Positions 10,565 through 18,359 of a stretch of 64,000 nucleotides of DNA are shown piece by piece. This stretch comes from Rheinheimera lutimaris (lineage in GTDB: Bacteria; Pseudomonadota; Gammaproteobacteria; Enterobacterales; Alteromonadaceae), in the NCBI RefSeq assembly GCF_013283795.1, contig NZ_JABSOD010000002.1, positions 62,001 through 126,000 on the forward strand, in the 5' to 3' direction. A program made the translations under genes and the position numbers. The stretch's first letter is position 1. Each line of letters begins with the position of its first letter. The notes beneath the pieces are model-generated. The model saw nothing but the letters and a program-made list of their open reading frames with translations, was not told where the DNA came from and did not search any database.

Positions 10565-12183
10565 GCCAGCTTGCTCAGGTACTTTTGCTTTAATTGCAAA
10601 TAACGCTGCTGTTGCTCCGGCCTGAGGTTGGTATTTTCAATCAGCCGGTAGCATTGCTGCAAAAGGTGTTCGCGTTGCTGTGGCGGACACAGCGGCCTTG
10701 GCGATGTCAGCAGCGTTTGCCATAAATTCAGCGCGATACCGGCATTTTTCGGCATTACCTGCCACGCCAGTGCAAAAGCCGAAAAGGCTTCCTGCCAGTT
10801 ACCATGCTGATATAAATGCACCGCATTGTTGTTCAGCTCACGCGGGCCATGTGCCATCGCCGCGCGCTCACGTTGCTCTTGCTGTAAGTAGGCGCTTAAT
10901 ACCGGTTCCGGCTGCTGGCGGCGGCAATGTTCGCTTATTTGCTTAAACAACGCACGCGAGGCATCGCTTAACCCCACTTCATGCAGGGCTTTGGCTTTAT
11001 CCAGCGCATCTTCCAGTGAGTCTATATCGCTCTGAGTAGCTAAATCAGCCAGCAGCAAGCGTGCCTTATCGCGGTGGTCCTGTAAATACAACAACCGCGC
11101 CTGCAGCACTTGTTGTGCTGCGGTATGTTTATGATCAGCAAATTGGCGCTGCACAGTGTTAATTGACAAGGTGGCCTGGCGGTTCAGTCGTGCTTGCTGT
11201 TCGCTGTCGTCAGTACTTAACGCAAAATCGATGCTGGCTCGGGCCAGATTAAGGTACAGATCCGGTTGCTCGTATATCGAGTTTCGCGCGTACTTCACCA
11301 TATCGCGGGCGGCACGGTACTGCAGCTCGTAATCGTGGTTTAATCTGGATAACTGCAATAATTTCTGTTGGCGTAATAAATTACGCGGCGCTATATCTGC
11401 CGCTGCCAGAATATGTTGCTGTGCCTGTTGGTAGTGCTGTTGCTGAAACTCCAGCTCGGCCAGGCAGTCCAGCGCAAACAGCCGTGTTTCGCTGCGCGCC
11501 AGCATATGTTCCAGCTCAGCAAAGGCTTGTTGCTCCTGATTGTTGTGCAGTAAACAGCGTGCCCGGCCGATACGCGCCCAGCTAAATGGCTGTATGCGCA
11601 GCATGGCATCAAAAAAGGTTGCTGCTTCTGCAAAAGCTTGTTGCTCCAGCAGAATATCGCCTTTAAGTTTAAGCAGCAGCGGAAAATACTTATGCAGTTC
11701 GGCTTGCGCCAGTTGCTGGTCAACCGCCAGCAGTGCGCGATCATACGCCTTTTGCTGCAGCAGCTCGTACACCGGTCGCAGTTGTTGCTTGCGGCGGAAC
11801 ACCCGTTCAATACGCAGTTGCAAATCACGAATAACAAAAGGTTTGGCTAAAAACTCGTCCGGCTGCAATTCCAGCACACTGTGCACCAGCGCTGGGTCAG
11901 TCTCGGCGCTGATAAAAATCATGCCACAGTTTAGTTGCTGCAAACCGCTGACTTTAAGCTCGTCGAATAACTGATAACCGTCTTTGCCTTTGGGCAGGTT
12001 GTAAGCACAGATAATTAAGTCGTAACTGTTTTGCTTACATAAACTCAACGCAGTCTGCGCGCGGTCAGCATAGCTGATATTCTGATAGCCCAACTGCTCC
12101 AACGCATAACGCAGATAGCTTTGGCTTAAACTTTGATCGTCAATAATCAGAATGCGTTCGTCGCGTTTGACGCTATTATCCAT
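10561..12183 (-). CDS. Receiver-domain protein with TPR repeats, phosphoacceptor Asp missing
   Basis: A 540-residue protein with an N-terminal CheY-like receiver (residues about 8-130) and a long alpha-helical TPR region (about 140-540). The receiver keeps the acidic pair D15/D16 after ILII, a Ser in FISAE and the Lys in LAKPF. The position expected for the phosphorylated Asp is Ala (A60, in LIICAYNLP), so it probably cannot be phosphorylated in the usual way. The ATG at 12183 is chosen because upstream in-frame codons run through tRNA genes. A possible -10 (TATAGT) lies at 12223-12228. No terminator is evident between the tRNA-Val array and this gene, so array transcripts may read into it. 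Confidence 0.85.
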   Translation of the reverse strand: MDNSVKRDERILIIDDQSLSQSYLRYALEQLGYQNISYADRAQTALSLCKQNSYDLIICAYNLPKGKDGYQLFDELKVSGLQQLNCGMIFISAETDPALVHSVLELQPDEFLAKPFVIRDLQLRIERVFRRKQQLRPVYELLQQKAYDRALLAVDQQLAQAELHKYFPLLLKLKGDILLEQQAFAEAATFFDAMLRIQPFSWARIGRARCLLHNNQEQQAFAELEHMLARSETRLFALDCLAELEFQQQHYQQAQQHILAAADIAPRNLLRQQKLLQLSRLNHDYELQYRAARDMVKYARNSIYEQPDLYLNLARASIDFALSTDDSEQQARLNRQATLSINTVQRQFADHKHTAAQQVLQARLLYLQDHRDKARLLLADLATQSDIDSLEDALDKAKALHEVGLSDASRALFKQISEHCRRQQPEPVLSAYLQQEQRERAAMAHGPRELNNNAVHLYQHGNWQEAFSAFALAWQVMPKNAGIALNLWQTLLTSPRPLCPPQQREHLLQQCYRLIENTNLRPEQQQRYLQLKQKYLSKLA

Positions 12184-12339
12184 ACTGCTGCCAACAAAGC
12201 CGTCAAAAGTAAAATTAGCGTTACTATAGCAATAATTTTTCGCAGAAAAACCAAAAGCTGCAGAAATTATGTCAAAGCGAGCGCTGTTAGCGACAGAAAT
12301 ACTTAAACGGGAGTTTTTACGATGGTTTGTATCAGGAAG

Positions 12340-12400
12340 TGGTGGATTGTACTGGGTTAGAACCAGTGACAACCGTCTCGTCGTGAGGAGCGGGCGGTGC
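12340..12400 (-). repeat. tRNA-Val 3'-end-derived spacer repeat, copy 1
   Basis: 61 bases ending in a copy of the tRNA-Val T-arm/acceptor 3' half including CCA, but with no 5' half. The T-loop has changed to TTCTAAC. This last copy differs from the others: the overlapping micro-ORF (12357-12407) reads MKSTARSSRRDGCHWF, because the shared TGA stop is replaced. Confidence 0.85.
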
Positions 12401-12421
12401 TTTTCATGATAAGAAAGTAGA

Positions 12422-12497
12422 TGGTGGATTGTACTGGGTTCGAACCAGTGACCCCCGCCTTGTAAGGGCGGTGCTCTCCCAGCTGAGCTAACAATCC
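12422..12497 (-). tRNA. tRNA-Val(TAC)
   Basis: 76 bases with encoded CCA (complement of 12422-12424). Acceptor GGATTGT/ACAATCC, D-stem GCTC/GAGC, anticodon stem CCGCC/GGCGG with loop CTTACAA (anticodon TAC) and T-arm ACTGG-TTCGAAC-CCAGT all pair without mismatch. It is the promoter-distal member of the array. Confidence 0.96.
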
Positions 12498-12531
12498 ATG
12501 GGAGTACCAATATTTGTTCACTATTAAGTGA

Positions 12532-12607
12532 TGGTGGATTGTACTGGGTTCGAACCAGTGACCCCCGCCTTGTCAGGGCGGTGCTCTCCCAGCTGAGCGA
12601 ACAATCC
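12532..12607 (-). tRNA. tRNA-Val(GAC)
   Basis: The same body as its neighbours, but the anticodon loop is CTGACAA (anticodon GAC, reading GTC/GTT) and base 9 is C. All stems pair and CCA is encoded. It is separated from the TAC gene at 12422 by a 34-base spacer without a repeat element. Confidence 0.96.
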
Positions 12608-12643
12608 AGGGGATATCAATTGGTAATTAAACGCTATTAAGAT

Positions 12644-12704
12644 TGGTGGATTATACTGGGTTTTAATCAGTGTCCACCGTCTCGTCGTGAGGAGCGGGCG
12701 GTGC
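12644..12704 (-). repeat. tRNA-Val 3'-end-derived spacer repeat, copy 2
   Basis: A 61-base element whose 3' end mimics the tRNA-Val T-arm and acceptor with CCA (T-loop degenerate, ACAATCC changed to ATAATCC). The overlapping 14-codon frame at 12667-12711 reads MNSTARSSRRDGGH then TGA. No 5' tRNA half is present. Confidence 0.88.
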
Positions 12705-12725
12705 TGTTCATGATAAGAAAGAAGA

Positions 12726-12801
12726 TGGTGGATTGTACTGGGTTCGACCCAGTGACCCCCGCCTTGTCAGGGCGGTGCTCTCCCAGCTGAGCGAACAATC
12801 C
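12726..12801 (-). tRNA. tRNA-Val(GAC), variant T-loop
   Basis: Anticodon GAC with intact acceptor, D and anticodon stems and an encoded CCA. The T-loop reads GTCGAAC instead of TTCGAAC, so the universal T54 is G. G54 could pair with C60 and shorten the loop, so maturation or stability may be affected. Confidence 0.88.
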
Positions 12802-12837
12802 AGGGGATATCAATTGGTAATTAAACGCTATTAAGAT

Positions 12838-12898
12838 TGGTGGATTATACTGGGTTTTAATCAGTGTCCACCGTCTCGTCGTGAGGAGCGGGCGGTGC
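12838..12898 (-). repeat. tRNA-Val 3'-end-derived spacer repeat, copy 3
   Basis: Identical over its 61 bases to the copy at 12644-12704. The micro-ORF is at 12861-12905 (MNSTARSSRRDGGH). It lies between the tRNA-Val genes at 12726 and 12920. Confidence 0.88.
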
Positions 12899-12919
12899 TG
12901 TTCATGATAAGAAAGAAGA

Positions 12920-12995
12920 TGGTGGATTGTACTGGGTTCGAACCAGTGACCCCCGCCTTGTAAGGGCGGTGCTCTCCCAGCTGAGCTAACAATCC
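12920..12995 (-). tRNA. tRNA-Val(TAC)
   Basis: A canonical 76-base tRNA with anticodon TAC, fully paired stems and encoded CCA; identical to the genes at 12422 and 13418. Confidence 0.96.
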
Positions 12996-13031
12996 AGGGG
13001 ATATCAATTGGTAATTAAACGCTATTAAGAT

Positions 13032-13092
13032 TGGTGGATTGTACTGGGTTTTAATCAGTGTCCACCGTCTCGTCGTGACGAGCGGGCGGTGC
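13032..13092 (-). repeat. tRNA-Val 3'-end-derived spacer repeat, copy 4
   Basis: The same element with an intact ACAATCCACCA tail. The micro-ORF is at 13055-13099 (MKSTARSSRRDGGH). It differs from the other copies inside the frame only at a third codon position (TCG for Ser) and at the Lys/Asn codon. Confidence 0.88.
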
Positions 13093-13113
13093 TTTTCATG
13101 ATAAGACAGCACT

Positions 13114-13189
13114 TGGTGGATTGTACTGGGTTCGAACCAGTGACCCCCGCCGTGTAAGGGCGGTGCTCTCCCAGCTGAGCTAACACTCC
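13114..13189 (-). tRNA. tRNA-Val(TAC), degenerate copy
   Basis: Anticodon TAC but with two changes in critical places. The 5' acceptor strand is GGAGTGT, giving a G-A mismatch at pair 4:69. The anticodon loop is CTTACAC (A38 to C). CCA is encoded and the remaining stems pair. It may be a decaying gene or a low-efficiency variant. Confidence 0.8.
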
Positions 13190-13223
13190 TAGGGAGTACC
13201 ACTATTTGTTCACTATTAAGTGA

Positions 13224-13299
13224 TGGTGGATTGTACTGGGTTCGACCCAGTGACCCCCGCCTTGTAAGGGCGGTGCTCTCCCAGCTGAGCTAACAATCC
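13224..13299 (-). tRNA. tRNA-Val(TAC), variant T-loop
   Basis: Anticodon TAC with all acceptor, D and anticodon pairs intact. The T-loop is GTCGAAC (T54 to G), the same change as in the GAC gene at 12726. CCA is encoded. Confidence 0.88.
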
Positions 13300-13335
13300 A
13301 TGGGATATCAATTTGTAATTAAACGCTTTTAAGAT

Positions 13336-13396
13336 TGGTGGATTGTACTGGGTTTTAATCAGTGTCCACCGTCTCGTCGTGAAGAGCGGGCGGTGC
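13336..13396 (-). repeat. tRNA-Val 3'-end-derived spacer repeat, copy 5
   Basis: The promoter-proximal copy, directly after the first tRNA. The micro-ORF at 13359-13403 reads MKSTARSSRRDGGH, here with TCT for the seventh codon. The tail retains ACAATCCACCA. Confidence 0.88.
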
Positions 13397-13417
13397 TTTT
13401 CATGATAAGACATCAAT

Positions 13418-13493
13418 TGGTGGATTGTACTGGGTTCGAACCAGTGACCCCCGCCTTGTAAGGGCGGTGCTCTCCCAGCTGAGCTAACAATCC
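13418..13493 (-). tRNA. tRNA-Val(TAC), first gene of the array
   Basis: A canonical 76-base tRNA-Val with anticodon TAC, encoded CCA and fully paired stems. It is the promoter-proximal gene of the operon, about 15 bases downstream of the -10 hexamer's expected start site. A tRNA-Val operon divergent from gltX is also found in E. coli (valUXY-lysV). Confidence 0.97.
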
Positions 13494-13512
13494 ACGCTGT
13501 TTGATGGCGCTC

Positions 13513-13540
13513 ATTATAGGGAGCATGAAAAAGCTGTCAA
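13513..13540 (-). promoter_or_regulatory. Strong sigma70 promoter of the tRNA-Val array
   Basis: On the minus strand a consensus -35 TTGACA (13535-13540), a 16-base spacer and a consensus -10 TATAAT (13513-13518). A GC-rich discriminator GAGCGCC follows, the usual mark of stringently controlled stable-RNA promoters. Upstream sequence is A/T-rich. Confidence 0.92.
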
Positions 13541-13693
13541 CATTATTTTGGTAATAGCGGTTTGTCTGCTGCAAAAGTAAACATTCTGTCGTGCTTTAGC
13601 GCAAAACAGATGCAGTGCCGATGCCTTAGCGGGTGCATCCGGCGCGTGGCATTGTTACAATAGCCGCCATTATTGCACTGTGATGGATAAACT

Positions 13694-15109
13694 ATGTCTC
13701 TTGTTACCCGTTTTGCACCAAGCCCAACCGGTTATTTGCACGTTGGTGGCGCCCGTACTGCCTTATTCAGCTGGCTATATGCCAAAAAGAAGGGCGGAAA
13801 ATTTATTCTGCGGATTGAAGATACTGACTTAGAGCGTTCTACCCAAGCATCAGTCGATGCTATTTTAGAAGGCATGAGCTGGTTGGGGCTGGACTACGAC
13901 GAAGGCCCGTACTACCAGACCAAGCGCTTTGATTTATACAAAGAAGTGGTTGCGCAGTTGGTAGCTGATGGCAAAGCTTATAAGTGTTTTTGTACCATCG
14001 AAGAAGTGGACGCCATGCGCGAAGCGCAAACTGCCGCCGGTGAAAAGCCGCGCTATAACGGGATGTGGCGCGATCGCACCGATCATCCGGCGGATACGCC
14101 CTTCGTGATCCGCTTTAAAAATCCGCAAAGCGGCACTGTAGTTATTGATGATTTAATTAAAGGCCGCATTGAAATTGCCAACAGTGAACTGGACGATCTG
14201 ATTATTGCCCGCAGCGACGGCACACCAACCTATAACCTTACCGTGGTGGTTGATGACTGGAAAATGGGCATTACCCATGTTATCCGTGGTGATGACCATG
14301 TGAACAACACGCCAAGGCAAATGAATATTCTGGCCGCGCTGGGTGCCGATATCCCGAAATACGCCCATGTGCCGATGATATTAGGTGATGACGGCAAACG
14401 CTTATCCAAGCGCCACGGTGCTGTGGGTGTTATGCAATACCGCGACAACGGCTTTTTGCCCGAAGCCTTGCTTAACTATTTAGTACGCCTGGGCTGGTCA
14501 CATGGCGACCAGGAGATTTTCAGCAAAGACGAGTTAGTTCAGCTGTTTGACCTGGATAGCTGTAACCGGGCACCGTCGGCATTTAATACTGACAAGCTGA
14601 TTTGGTTAAATCAGCATTATATGAAAACCCTGCCGGCAGAGCAGGTGGCAGCACAACTGCAATGGCATATTGCCGAACAAAAACTGGATATCGGCAACGG
14701 CCCGGCGTTAACTGAGTTGGTTAAAGCTCAGGCTGAGCGGGTTAAAACGCTTAAAGAAATGGTAGAAGTAAGTCGCTATTTTTATGAAGACTTCAGCCAG
14801 TTTGATGCCGATGCCGCGAAAAAACATTTACGTCCGGTGGCGTTGGAACCTTTGCAAGCCGTTGCAGCCAAACTGGAGGCATTAAGCGACTGGTCACAAG
14901 CCACAATTCATGATGCCATTAATGCTACCGCAGAAACGCTTGGAGTGGGTATGGGTAAAATTGGCATGCCACTGCGGGTTGCGGTAACCGGTGGCGGTAA
15001 TTCGCCGGCATTGGATCTAACCTTAAGTTTAATCGGCAAAGCGCGCAGTCTGGCGCGATTACAACTGGCGATAGATTTTGTGCAACAGCGCGCAAACGAC
15101 AGCGAATAA
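13694..15109 (+). CDS. gltX: Glutamyl-tRNA synthetase
   Basis: A 471-residue class I synthetase that charges tRNA-Glu with glutamate. The HIGH-type motif HVGG begins at residue 16 ([16 protein letters not shown]) and the KMSKS-type motif KRLSKRHGA lies near residue 235. The anticodon-binding helical domain fills the C-terminal third. The length equals that of E. coli GltX (471). A possible -10 (TACAAT) is present about 35 bases upstream of the ATG. It is divergent from the tRNA-Val array, a conserved arrangement. Confidence 0.97.
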   Translation: MSLVTRFAPSPTGYLHVGGARTALFSWLYAKKKGGKFILRIEDTDLERSTQASVDAILEGMSWLGLDYDEGPYYQTKRFDLYKEVVAQLVADGKAYKCFCTIEEVDAMREAQTAAGEKPRYNGMWRDRTDHPADTPFVIRFKNPQSGTVVIDDLIKGRIEIANSELDDLIIARSDGTPTYNLTVVVDDWKMGITHVIRGDDHVNNTPRQMNILAALGADIPKYAHVPMILGDDGKRLSKRHGAVGVMQYRDNGFLPEALLNYLVRLGWSHGDQEIFSKDELVQLFDLDSCNRAPSAFNTDKLIWLNQHYMKTLPAEQVAAQLQWHIAEQKLDIGNGPALTELVKAQAERVKTLKEMVEVSRYFYEDFSQFDADAAKKHLRPVALEPLQAVAAKLEALSDWSQATIHDAINATAETLGVGMGKIGMPLRVAVTGGGNSPALDLTLSLIGKARSLARLQLAIDFVQQRANDSE

Positions 15110-15271
15110 AGCCGGCACTTTCGGTCAATACACCAAATACTCAGTCCGGTGCAACCGGGCTGAGCAGCATAGCTTGCTACAATGCTACAGTGTGTCAGGG
15201 AATGAATAATAACAACCGGGAAGATATAACTCATGGGTGAAACGAAAACAACGGAGTAATACAGCAAGATA

Positions 15272-16069
15272 ATGCATTTTTTCTCAACCGGTATCAGCCT
15301 GGCGCTGATGCTTTGCTTGTATGGGGTACAAGCAGCAGAGACAGATAACTTACCTGTCAGCGAAGAACCACTGCAGCCGATAGGTTTCTTTGGTACGGTA
15401 ACCGGTGATGTCGAGCTGGGGTTCTTGCTTACATCCGGCAATACCGACTCTTTTGCCATCCGCGCCAACAGCGAGTTAGTACATGACTTGCAGCGTTTTC
15501 GTAACCGCTACCAATTACAAAGCCTGTTGCAGAAAAACAATGTTGTTGATTCGGCAAGCGGCGACAAAAGTCAGGTAACGACAGCCAGTCGGTATGGTTT
15601 TACCGGCCAGAGTAACTATAAGTTGGTGTCAGGTAACGAATCTATTTTCGGCCGTGGTGCTTTCCTGCATGACAAATTCGGTGCTTTTCGTGAACAAGCG
15701 TCTTTAGCTGTGGGTTACGGTAACCGGCTGTATGAGCAATTAACCGATTACATTGACCTGGAGACCGGGCCTGGTTATGCCCACCAGCAAACAGCGGCAC
15801 GGGAAGACAGAAGCGGCGCCATTTGGTTTTTGGCAGCAAATATAAACTATGCCTTATATGATACCAGCAGCTTTCGGCAAACGTTGGAGGGCGCGGTATC
15901 ATTAAACGGCCAAAACACCACTTTACTCAGCCGCAGCAGCATTACCGCCACCATAGCCGACAGGTTATCTATGCGGTTAAATTTTGTGGTGAAATATAAC
16001 TCCATGCCCGAGGGCACGCTGCGTAGCACCGATACTGAAACTTCAGCCTCACTGGTGTATACCTTTTAA
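15272..16069 (+). CDS. DUF481 outer-membrane-type protein
   Basis: A 265-residue exported protein. A signal peptide covers about residues 1-21 (ending VQAAE). The body has the alternating pattern of a small beta-barrel, with the DUF481 landmarks GDVELGFLLTSGNTD near residue 48 and a terminal aromatic residue (SLVYTF). DUF481 proteins (YdiY-like) are salt- or acid-induced outer-membrane proteins of unknown function. It is followed within 6 bases by a bidirectional terminator shared with serA. Confidence 0.88.
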   Translation: MHFFSTGISLALMLCLYGVQAAETDNLPVSEEPLQPIGFFGTVTGDVELGFLLTSGNTDSFAIRANSELVHDLQRFRNRYQLQSLLQKNNVVDSASGDKSQVTTASRYGFTGQSNYKLVSGNESIFGRGAFLHDKFGAFREQASLAVGYGNRLYEQLTDYIDLETGPGYAHQQTAAREDRSGAIWFLAANINYALYDTSSFRQTLEGAVSLNGQNTTLLSRSSITATIADRLSMRLNFVVKYNSMPEGTLRSTDTETSASLVYTF

Positions 16070-16075
16070 CAGTAA

Positions 16076-16108
16076 AAAAGCCGGTATTAATACCTAATAC
16101 CGGCTTTT
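16076..16108. terminator. Bidirectional intrinsic terminator between DUF481 gene and serA
   Basis: A perfect 14-bp stem (16076-16089 with 16095-16108, core GCCGGTATTA) with a 5-base loop, flanked by A and T runs on either side. It can stop transcription from both convergent genes. Confidence 0.93.
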
Positions 16109-16133
16109 ATTATCAAGCATCCGCCAGAGCTGC

Positions 16134-17363
16134 TTACGAATGCAGTACCCGTGCCCGCAAGGTAGCCGGTATGGCCCGCAGTTCATTTAATGCCTGCTCT
16201 ACATCGTCAGAATCAATATCAATTACCACATAACCGATATCGGCATTAGTTTGCAGATACTGGCCGGCAATATTGATATTGTGCTTAGCAAAGGCTTCGT
16301 TGATTTTTGTTAGTACGCCAGGCTGGTTTTTATGAATGTGCAGCAAGCGTGAGCGGCCTTTGTGCTCCGGTAGTGATACTTCCGGGAAGTTTACTGCCGA
16401 CAGGGTAGAGCCGTTGTCGCTGTATTTCACCAGCTTGCCTGCTACTTCAAAGCCGATATTTTCCTGCGCTTCCTGGGTAGAGCCGCCAATGTGTGGGGTT
16501 AAGATCACATTGTCGAACTCACGCAGTGGCGAGATAAATTCTTCATCATTGCCTTTGGGCTCGGTCGGGAACACATCTATGGCAGCACCGGCCAGCTTTT
16601 TGCTGCGCAGCGCTTCCGTTAGCGCGTCGATATCGACCACAGTACCGCGCGAGGCATTGATAAGAATGCTGCCGGGTTTCATCAGTTCCAGCTCGGCTTC
16701 ACCAATCATGTTTTTGGTTTGCGGCGTTTCCGGCACATGCAAAGTAATAACGTCGGAGGTTTTCAGTAAGGTGCCAAAGTTAACCTGGCTGGCATTACCC
16801 AGTACCAGCTTATCTTCGATATCGTAAAACTGCACCCGCATGCCGATATTTTCCGCCATGATGCTCAGCTGAGTGCCGATATGGCCATAACCGATAATAC
16901 CCAGGGTTTTACCGCGCGCTTCAAAGGAGTTATTCGCGGTTTTTTGCCACTCGCCACGGTGGGCTGCGGCAGAGCGCTGCGGAATACCGCGCAGCAGCAT
17001 AATAATTTCGCCCAGTACCAGCTCGGCTACCGAGCGGGTGTTGGAAAAGGGCGCATTAAATACCGGAATAGCACGCTTTAACGCGGCCGTTAAATCTACC
17101 TGGTTGGTACCAATACAAAAGCAGCCGATAGCCACCAGTTTGCCGGCAGCATCCAGTACTTTTTCGGTCAGTTGGGTGCGCGAGCGGATACCGATAAAAT
17201 GCGCATCTTTAATGCGCTCTATCAGCTCGTCTTCCGGTAATGAGGTTTTTAAATATTCGATATTGCTGTAGCCCTGATTTTTAAAGCTTTGCACCGCGCT
17301 TTGGTGCAAGCCTTCCAGCAGCAGTATTTTTATTTTGTCTTTGGCCAGTGAAAATTTTTCCAT
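16134..17363 (-). CDS. serA: D-3-phosphoglycerate dehydrogenase
   Basis: A 409-residue enzyme that catalyses the first step of serine synthesis, 3-phosphoglycerate to 3-phosphohydroxypyruvate with NAD+. The Rossmann motif GYGHIGTQ, the catalytic-site segments NASRGTVVDIDAL and LTPHIGGSTQEAQ, and a C-terminal ACT domain (about 335-409, starting LLHIHKNQPG) that mediates serine feedback inhibition are all visible. The ATG at 17363 gives MEKFSLAKDKIKILLLEG, matching the E. coli start. The alternative ATG five codons upstream is less likely. It lies beside rpiA, as in E. coli. Confidence 0.97.
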   Translation of the reverse strand: MEKFSLAKDKIKILLLEGLHQSAVQSFKNQGYSNIEYLKTSLPEDELIERIKDAHFIGIRSRTQLTEKVLDAAGKLVAIGCFCIGTNQVDLTAALKRAIPVFNAPFSNTRSVAELVLGEIIMLLRGIPQRSAAAHRGEWQKTANNSFEARGKTLGIIGYGHIGTQLSIMAENIGMRVQFYDIEDKLVLGNASQVNFGTLLKTSDVITLHVPETPQTKNMIGEAELELMKPGSILINASRGTVVDIDALTEALRSKKLAGAAIDVFPTEPKGNDEEFISPLREFDNVILTPHIGGSTQEAQENIGFEVAGKLVKYSDNGSTLSAVNFPEVSLPEHKGRSRLLHIHKNQPGVLTKINEAFAKHNINIAGQYLQTNADIGYVVIDIDSDDVEQALNELRAIPATLRARVLHS

Positions 17364-17443
17364 GTCACATCTCTTCATTAAATTTAAAAGTAAAATCAGT
17401 TAGTTATTCTTATTATAGTGTTTCGTGGCCTTATGCTGCTGTA

Positions 17444-18100
17444 TCAGCGGATAACCTGTGTACCGGTAGCGCTGCCTACCAATACCATATCGGCAGGGCG
17501 CTGTGCGAAGATACCGTTAGTTACCACGCCAACAATATTGTTAATCTGCTGCTCCAGTTCGACAGGCTTACTGATGGCTAAATCGTGTACATCGAGGATC
17601 ACATTGCCGTTGTCGGTAATAACACCGTCGCGCAACACCGGGCGGCCGCCCAGTTTTGTCAGCTCGCGCGCCACATAAGCGGCGGCCATCGGGATCACTT
17701 CTACCGGCAGCGGAAACTTACCTAATACCTCAACCTGCTTGGTTTGATCGACAATACAAATAAAGCGCTCTGCCACTGCAGCAACAATTTTCTCGCGGGT
17801 AAGGGCCGCACCGCCGCCTTTAATCATATGTTTTTGCGCGTTAATTTCATCAGCGCCGTCAACGTAAACACTAAAGCTGTCGATACTGTTTAAATCCAGC
17901 ACGTTAATGCCCAGCGCCTTGAGTTTTTCGGTAGATTGTACTGAGCTGGACACGGCACCGGTGATCTCATGCTTAATGCTGGCCAGCGCATCGATAAAAT
18001 GATTTACCGTAGAGCCGGTACCCACGCCAACCACGGTATTACGCGGGATAAACTCCAGTGCAGCCCAGGCCGCGTTTTTCTTCATTTCATCTTGTGTCAT
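17444..18100 (-). CDS. rpiA: Ribose-5-phosphate isomerase A
   Basis: A 218-residue pentose-phosphate enzyme that interconverts ribose 5-phosphate and ribulose 5-phosphate. Family motifs are [22 protein letters not shown] and [12 protein letters not shown]. The start [17 protein letters not shown] matches E. coli RpiA (219 residues), so the ATG at 18100 is used rather than the one four codons earlier. serA follows in the same direction after an 80-base gap. Confidence 0.97.
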   Translation of the reverse strand: MTQDEMKKNAAWAALEFIPRNTVVGVGTGSTVNHFIDALASIKHEITGAVSSSVQSTEKLKALGINVLDLNSIDSFSVYVDGADEINAQKHMIKGGGAALTREKIVAAVAERFICIVDQTKQVEVLGKFPLPVEVIPMAAAYVARELTKLGGRPVLRDGVITDNGNVILDVHDLAISKPVELEQQINNIVGVVTNGIFAQRPADMVLVGSATGTQVIR

Positions 18101-18252
18101 CAGCTGATCCAAATTCGTTTAGCCATACAGATGGATATTATATCGAAAGGGCCTGCCGACAAAAGGGCAAAAACAGAAAAAGGCCAAAACTGTTTTACCG
18201 CATGGGTTAGGCGTAAGTGTCGCCGGCCATAAAAGGAGGCCAGAAACGCGAT

Positions 18253-18316
18253 CTGGTCGTCACAGAGTGTCTGAGCCCTGCCGCAGGCATTAGGGCGAGT
18301 TGCTGTGACGAGCCAG
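18253..18316. other. Strong imperfect stem-loop between fau and rpiA
   Basis: The segment folds as CTGG-T-CGTCACAG (18253-18265) paired with CTGTGACG-AG-CCAG (18303-18316). Inside, AGCCCTGCC pairs with GGCATTAGGGC. There is no T-run, so it is not a simple terminator. It lies in the 259-base gap between the fau stop and the rpiA start, probably transcribed on the minus strand. I do not recognise it as a known RNA family; a regulatory leader of rpiA or a processed small RNA are possibilities. Confidence 0.5.
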
Positions 18317-18359
18317 AGCGGGTATTGTGGCCGGATTTTTACCACCTCAGCGCTGAGTT

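Noticed and set aside
12184-12510. An N-terminal extension of the receiver-TPR protein by 109 residues.
   Set aside because: It runs through a spacer repeat and a tRNA-Val gene. The receiver domain starts right after the ATG at 12183.
12861-13416. Minus-strand open frames across the tRNA array (for example 12861-13202 and 13216-13416).
   Set aside because: They translate tRNA genes and their repeats (GRAPPL, GVTGSNPVQST); the apparent conservation is that of tRNA. Only the short repeated frame in the spacers is kept as an observation.
12340-13493. A CRISPR-like array, because of the regular repeats.
   Set aside because: The repeats are full-length tRNAs and tRNA-derived spacers. Unit sizes and sequence do not fit CRISPR, and no cas genes are present.
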